64,000 bases of DNA from Nakamurella lactea DSM 19367. Lineage in GTDB: Bacteria > Actinomycetota > Actinomycetes > Mycobacteriales > Nakamurellaceae. A program made the position numbers and the translations under genes. The stretch lies in the NCBI RefSeq assembly GCF_000426645.1, contig NZ_AUFT01000005.1:186001-250000 (forward strand). The letters run 5' to 3'. Positions 59,490 through 64,000 of the stretch are shown here, in pieces (within the stretch, counting starts at the first letter, position 1; every line of letters begins with the position of its first letter). A model generated the notes under the pieces. It was not told where the DNA came from. It was given only the letters and a program-made list of their open reading frames with translations, and did not search any database.

Positions 59490-61943
59490 TCAGTCGGCGA
59501 TGTGGTGGGTCTGCCTGACTTCTTTGGCGGTGCGGTAGACGATCTCGATCGCCACCGCGCCGCAGGCGCCGACCAGCAGGGACTGCCACAGCAGCGGCGC
59601 CGGGACCGAGAAGTTGAAGAATTCACTGGCGAAGGGCACGGTGAACGCGAGCGCCGCCAGCAGCACCATGGCGCCGATCAGCAACGCCTTCCACAGCCGG
59701 AACGGTCGGGAGAGCACCACCAGGATCCAGAAGAACACCGTCAGCAGGGCGATGGTGGCGCCGGAACCCGGTTGCCAGCAAGCGATGTCCGTGATCGATT
59801 TGCTTCCCTCGACGACCTTGCACAGCTCGCCGAACTGCTCCCGCGGCACTCCGTAGCTCTGATTGGCCCACAGGTAAGAGACCAACACCACCAGCCCGGC
59901 GACGACTCCGGCCGGAACTGCGAATCGCAGAACCCGGCGCAGGAAGCCCGGGATGTAGCGACGCTTGTTCGGACCCAGCGCGAGGAAGAACGCCGGGATG
60001 CCGATGGTCACCGCACTGACCAGCGTCAGTTGTCGGGGCAGGAACGGGAACGGCAGGGCCCAGACGGCCGCGGTGATGATCGCGACCAGGCTCATCACGT
60101 TCTTGGCCAGGAACAGGTTGGCGACCCGCTCGACGTTGCCGATCACCCGGCGACCCTCGGCCAACACCGACGGCAGGTGGGAGAACTTCCCGTCCAGCAG
60201 CACGAGTTGCGCCACCGCCTTGGTGGCCTGCGCGCCATTGCCCATCGCGACCCCGATGTCGGCGTCCTTGAGCGCCAGTGCGTCGTTGACGCCGTCGCCG
60301 GTCATCGCCACCACCCGGCCGTCGAGCTGCAGCGCCCGCACCAGGGCCCGTTTCTGCTCCGGGGACACCCGGCCGAACACGGTGGTGGTCCTGGCGGCAT
60401 CCCGGAGCTCCTGCGGGTCGGTGCCCAGCGTTCTGGCATCGGTGGCCTGGTCGACCTCAAGGCCGACCGACCGGGCGATCGCCGCCACTGTCTGCGGGTT
60501 GTCGCCGGAGATCACCTTGATGTCGACGCCCTGTTCGGCGAAATATTTCAGCGTTTCGGCCGCATCCGGCCGGATCTGTTCGGACAGCAGCACCAGGGCC
60601 TCCGGCTGCAGGTCGTCCGGCAGCTCCGGGCTGTCCAGCCGCGGAACCGCGCTGCTGGCCAGCAACACCACTCGCGCACCGGTGCGGGCCAACTCGCCGA
60701 CCCGCTCACGCACCGGCGAGTCCTCGGGCAGCAGCACATCGGGGGCACCGAGGATCCAGGTGCCGCGGCCGGTGAAGCAGGCCGCGCTCCACTTGCGGGC
60801 GGAGTTGAAGGCGATGGTGGCGATCCGCTCCCAGCCGTGCGGCGGGTCGATGGACGCGGCGACCGCCTGCAGCGTGCCGTTGGCGTTCGGGTCGTCGGCC
60901 AATGCGCCCAGCGCGCAACGGATCTCGTCAGCCCCGATGCCGTCGTCGCTGCCCTCGGGGTCGCCGATCAGCTCGATGTCGGAGAACACGATGTCGCCGA
61001 CCGTGAGGGTGCCGGTCTTGTCCAGGCACACCACGTCCACCCTGGCCAGACCCTCGACCGCGGGCAGCTCCTGGACCAGCACCTGCTGGCGGGTCAGCTG
61101 CACGGCGGCCAGCAGGAAGGCCACCGAGGTGAGCAGCACCAGGCCCTCCGGCACCAGGCCGACCAGCCCGCCGGTGGACCGGATCACCACCTCCCGCCAG
61201 CCCTGGTCGCCGACCACCCTGGCCTGGGAAATGATCTGCAGTGGCAAGGCGATGACGATCACCCAGGTGATGTACTTCAGCAGCTTGTTGACCGAGTCCT
61301 GGATCTCGCTGCGCGCTCTGGTGAACTTGCGTGCCTCGGCGGCGATCTTGTTCGCATAGGCGTTCGGCCCGACCGCTGCGGCGACGAAACGCCCGGTACC
61401 GGCCACCACCGTGGTGCCGGAGCGGACCTCGTCACCTTCGCGTTTGGGCACCGCATCGGATTCGCCGGTCAGGTTCGCCTCGTCCAGTTCGAGCCCGTCC
61501 TCGGCGGCCAGCGTGCCGTCGGCCGGCACCTGGTCGCCGGTGCGCAGCTCGATGAGGTCGCCCAGCACCACCTCGGCGGTCGGTATCTGCACGGTCGCGC
61601 CGTCTCTGACCACCCTGATGGTCGGGGCATTGAGCAGCGCGAGCCGGTCGAGTTTCCGCTTCGCCAGGTACTCCTGGACGATGCCGATCATCGAGTTGAG
61701 CACCAGGATCAGCCCGAACAGCCCGTCGGCTACCGAGCCGGTGATGAGGATCAGCACGAACAGCGCGCCGAGGATCGCATTGAACCGGGTGAAGACGTTC
61801 GCCTTGACGATCTCCCAGATGCTGCGCGACGAACTGGTATCCACCACGTTGGTCTCGCCGCGGAGCACCCGTTCCGCGACCTCCGCGGAGGTCAGGCCAT
61901 TGAGCGCGGTAGTGGTCTGATCGGCCGGTGGCGGTGCGGTCAC
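59490..61943 (-). CDS. ctpE: CtpE-like cation-transporting P-type ATPase
   Basis: 817 aa. TGES in LTGESDAVPK, Asp308 in CLDKTGTLT, MTGDGVND hinge, and the PEGL motif in GLVGLVPEGLVLLTS that marks the CtpE group (Ca2+ uptake in mycobacteria). About ten membrane spans, with six at the C-terminus. GTG start at 61943, VTAPPPADQ. The much longer open frame upstream is antisense to lnt and rejected. Divergent from lnt by 144 bp. Confidence 0.93.
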   Translation of the reverse strand: MTAPPPADQTTTALNGLTSAEVAERVLRGETNVVDTSSSRSIWEIVKANVFTRFNAILGALFVLILITGSVADGLFGLILVLNSMIGIVQEYLAKRKLDRLALLNAPTIRVVRDGATVQIPTAEVVLGDLIELRTGDQVPADGTLAAEDGLELDEANLTGESDAVPKREGDEVRSGTTVVAGTGRFVAAAVGPNAYANKIAAEARKFTRARSEIQDSVNKLLKYITWVIVIALPLQIISQARVVGDQGWREVVIRSTGGLVGLVPEGLVLLTSVAFLLAAVQLTRQQVLVQELPAVEGLARVDVVCLDKTGTLTVGDIVFSDIELIGDPEGSDDGIGADEIRCALGALADDPNANGTLQAVAASIDPPHGWERIATIAFNSARKWSAACFTGRGTWILGAPDVLLPEDSPVRERVGELARTGARVVLLASSAVPRLDSPELPDDLQPEALVLLSEQIRPDAAETLKYFAEQGVDIKVISGDNPQTVAAIARSVGLEVDQATDARTLGTDPQELRDAARTTTVFGRVSPEQKRALVRALQLDGRVVAMTGDGVNDALALKDADIGVAMGNGAQATKAVAQLVLLDGKFSHLPSVLAEGRRVIGNVERVANLFLAKNVMSLVAIITAAVWALPFPFLPRQLTLVSAVTIGIPAFFLALGPNKRRYIPGFLRRVLRFAVPAGVVAGLVVLVSYLWANQSYGVPREQFGELCKVVEGSKSITDIACWQPGSGATIALLTVFFWILVVLSRPFRLWKALLIGAMVLLAALAFTVPFASEFFNFSVPAPLLWQSLLVGACGAVAIEIVYRTAKEVRQTHHIAD

Positions 61944-62074
61944 CGGACCAGTGTCCCAGACGGCCGGCCGCACGGGTCGGGAATGTCCCGACCGGAACCG
62001 CGGCACGGGTCGGGACTGGGCGGACGCCCTGCGGACCCGGCAGCGAGGTGGACGGGGTACCGATCCGAGCGCTC

Positions 62075-62080
62075 TACGCT
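62075..62080 (+). promoter_or_regulatory. Putative -10 of leaderless lnt
   Basis: TACGCT lies 13 bases before the GTG at 62088; this supports 62088 over the ATG at 62097. Confidence 0.5.
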
Positions 62081-62087
62081 GACGGGC

Positions 62088-63785
62088 GTGGAGACGATGA
62101 CCACCCCGGCCGGCACCGCCGGCCCCGGCCGGCGACTGGCCCGCTGGGCGCGGGCACTGCGGGGCACCGGCGGGCTGCGGCTGCTGGCCGCGGCCGCGGG
62201 TGGGCTGACGCTGTACGCGGCGTTCGCACCGTCCACCTTGTGGTGGGCGGCGATCGTCGGCATCGCCCTGCTCGGGCTGTCCGTCTACGGCGTCCGCGGC
62301 CGCTCGGGCTACGGCCTCGCGCTGGTCTTCGGCCTGACCTTCTACCTGCCGTTGCTCAACTGGTCCGGCGTCTACGTCGGCAGCCTGCCCTGGGTGGCGC
62401 TGGCCGTCGCGGAAGCGCTGCTCACCGGGCTGGTGGGCATCCTGCTGGCCTGGGCCGCGCGGCGGCTGCCGTGGTGGCCGATCTGGGCGGCGGCCGCCTG
62501 GGGCGCCGGCGAGGCGCTGCGGGCCAGGTTCCCGTTCGGCGGCTTTCCGTGGGGTTCGTTGGCATTCTCCCAGCCGGACGGTCCGCTGGTGCCGGCAGCG
62601 TCGCTGCTCGGTTCGGCGGGGTTGACGTTCGTCACCGCACTCGCCGGGTTCTCCCTCGCGGTGTTGCTGCGCAGGTGCTGGGGTCACCGCCGGACCCTTG
62701 CGGTCCGGGTACTGGTGCTCCCGCTGGTGCTGCTGGTCGTCGCATTCGGCCTGGGTCTGGCCGGCCGGCTGACCATGGTGAGCCAGGCCGATGCCGCCTC
62801 CTACCCGCACCGCACCATCGCCGTCATCCAGGGCAACGTGCCGAAACCAGGGCTGGATTTCAACGCCCGGCGGATGGCCGTCACCGACAATCACGCACAG
62901 CGCACCCACGAACTCGCGGCGGCCGTTCACGCCGGGACGGCGCCGCAACCGGACCTGGTGATCTGGCCGGAGAACTCGTCCGACATCGACCCGTACACCA
63001 ATGCCGATGCGGCGCAGGTGATCTCGGACGCGGTCGATGACATCGGGGTGCCGGTGCTGATCGGCGCGGTGGTCGGAACCGACCAGCCGCATTCGTACTA
63101 CAACATGGGCATCGTCTGGTATCCGGGGACCGGGCCGGGGGAGACGTACATCAAACGGCACCCGATCCCGTTCGGCGAGTACATGCCGTGGCGGTCGTTC
63201 TTCCGCATTTTCAGCGACAAGGTCGACCTGCTGACGGGGCAGTTCCTGCCGGGGAGCCGAGTGGGGAACTTCGACGTCGCCGGTATCCCGTTCGGTGACC
63301 TGATCTGCTTCGAGGTGGTCGAGGACGGGTTGACCCGGGATGTGGTCAACGGCGGCGCGCAGGTGCTGGTGGTGCAGACCAACAACGCCACCTTCGGCTG
63401 GACCGACGAGACCTACCAGCAGCAGGCGATGAGTCGGGTGCGCGCGGTCGAGCACGGCCGGTCGGTGCTGATCGCGGCGACCAGCGGGGTATCCGCGGTG
63501 ATCCGCCCGGACGGCTCGGTGGAGTCGAAGATCCCGCTGTTCACCCCTGGCTACCTGGTGCCGAGCGTTCCGCTGATCGACCGCACCACGCCCGGTACGG
63601 TGCTGGGGGCATGGGTCGAGTGGCTGGTCACGATCGCGACGCCGCTGGCGCTACTCTGGCTGTTCGTCGCAGCGCGCCGCCGCGATCGGGTCGGCAGCCG
63701 GCCCGGCAAGCGGGACGCCGACCAGCACCGCCCGACCGACCACCGCACGCCCGGTGACGACATCCAGGAGGACGCATCACCGTGA
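62088..63785 (+). CDS. lnt: Apolipoprotein N-acyltransferase
   Basis: Adds a third acyl chain to the N-terminal Cys of lipoproteins. 565 aa: six or so membrane spans ([23 protein letters not shown] region) then a nitrilase domain with Glu in [10 protein letters not shown], Lys in [12 protein letters not shown] and Cys in GDLICFEV. The lipoproteins in this window are candidate substrates. GTG start chosen from promoter spacing. Its stop overlaps the ppm GTG (GTGA). Confidence 0.95.
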   Translation: METMTTPAGTAGPGRRLARWARALRGTGGLRLLAAAAGGLTLYAAFAPSTLWWAAIVGIALLGLSVYGVRGRSGYGLALVFGLTFYLPLLNWSGVYVGSLPWVALAVAEALLTGLVGILLAWAARRLPWWPIWAAAAWGAGEALRARFPFGGFPWGSLAFSQPDGPLVPAASLLGSAGLTFVTALAGFSLAVLLRRCWGHRRTLAVRVLVLPLVLLVVAFGLGLAGRLTMVSQADAASYPHRTIAVIQGNVPKPGLDFNARRMAVTDNHAQRTHELAAAVHAGTAPQPDLVIWPENSSDIDPYTNADAAQVISDAVDDIGVPVLIGAVVGTDQPHSYYNMGIVWYPGTGPGETYIKRHPIPFGEYMPWRSFFRIFSDKVDLLTGQFLPGSRVGNFDVAGIPFGDLICFEVVEDGLTRDVVNGGAQVLVVQTNNATFGWTDETYQQQAMSRVRAVEHGRSVLIAATSGVSAVIRPDGSVESKIPLFTPGYLVPSVPLIDRTTPGTVLGAWVEWLVTIATPLALLWLFVAARRRDRVGSRPGKRDADQHRPTDHRTPGDDIQEDASP

Positions 63786-64000
63786 CGGCCGACAAGGTTC
63801 TGGTCCTGATCCCGACCTACAACGAGCGGGACAACCTGCCGATGATCCTGGACCGGCTCCGGGCGGCGGTGCCCGACGCCGATGTGCTGGTGATCGACGA
63901 CGGCTCACCGGACGGGACCGGGGACATTGCCGACCAGCGGGCCGCGGCCGACGAGCAGATCCGGGTGATGCACCGCACCGAAAAGGATGGACTGGGCGCC
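63782..64000 (+). CDS. ppm1: Polyprenol monophosphomannose synthase (5' part)
   Basis: GT2 glycosyltransferase; N-terminal 73 residues: [15 protein letters not shown] and [17 protein letters not shown]. It makes polyprenyl-phosphomannose for mannosylation of lipoglycans and secreted proteins. Gene runs off the right edge. The lnt-ppm1 pair corresponds to the fused or adjacent Ppm1 genes of mycobacteria. Confidence 0.93.
   Translation, partial: MTADKVLVLIPTYNERDNLPMILDRLRAAVPDADVLVIDDGSPDGTGDIADQRAAADEQIRVMHRTEKDGLGA

Noticed and set aside
59361-62087. Very long open frame on the plus strand before lnt, and long frames antisense to lnt
   Set aside because: High GC leaves few stops. The sequence over 59490-61943 is clearly ctpE on the minus strand, and the lnt family start is at 62088.

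Overview
The window is chromosomal DNA from a high-GC actinomycete (Actinomycetota). The evidence is the complete Pup-proteasome set (ARC/Mpa, Dop, Pup, PrcB, PrcA, PafA, PafB, PafC), a mycothiol-dependent maleylpyruvate-isomerase-type enzyme, an Lnt-Ppm pair, many GTG starts, 4-bp ATGA/GTGA gene overlaps and many apparently leaderless starts. Gene order from hisE to the exonuclease and M24 peptidase follows the Mycobacterium tuberculosis order (Rv2122c to Rv2089c as I recall it), but the layout is not mycobacterial. A lineage near Nakamurellales, Frankiales or Geodermatophilales is plausible; I cannot fix the genus.

Layout. 1-5.9 kb: an ABC-2 permease (cut by the window edge) coupled to an unusual secreted hydrolase-ABC ATPase fusion, and a divergent S9 peptidase. 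6-13 kb: a DHA2-type efflux pump, a YdeP/FdhF-type molybdopterin oxidoreductase, and a minus-strand trio (DinB-like mycothiol enzyme, MBL hydrolase, amidohydrolase). 13.2-17.6 kb: uvrA, hisE, hisG. 17.6-22.1 kb: thioesterase, a 50-aa hypothetical, site-2 protease, trmI, and two related membrane-anchored proteins on the minus strand. 22.3-41.5 kb: the Pup-proteasome locus and tatC. It is interrupted between ARC and dop by about 6.5 kb of accessory genes (hypothetical, secreted protein, Drr-type ABC pair, TetR, SDR, double GNAT), and between prcA and pafA by two CNNM/CBS genes translationally coupled to prcA. 41.5-45.3 kb: helY-like helicase and a DUF4333 membrane protein with a Q/G/Y-rich repeat. 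45.3-46.3 kb: a non-coding kilobase with two diverged copies of a ~270-nt structured element. 46.3-53 kb: nitroreductase, SDR, 5'-3' exonuclease, M24 peptidase, Lrp regulator, lipoprotein, ABC-F protein. 53.3-64 kb: PQQ-propeller lipoprotein, prolyl oligopeptidase, spermidine-synthase-like protein, CtpE-like P-type ATPase, and lnt-ppm (ppm cut by the window edge).

How the genes work together. Pup is deamidated by Dop, ligated to substrates by PafA, and conjugates are unfolded by ARC into the PrcBA 20S core. PafB/PafC are the WYL-domain DNA-damage regulators that accompany this locus. ARC and pup share a similar -10/start-site motif.

The least explained signals are: (1) the tandem structured element at 45465-45736 and 45955-46224, with paired base changes in stems; (2) a low-GC insert just after ARC flanked by an imperfect second copy of the ARC 3' end, including its QYL-type tail; (3) an inverted repeat that would hide the ribosome binding site of the ABC-F gene; (4) the S15-like hydrolase-ABC ATPase fusion.
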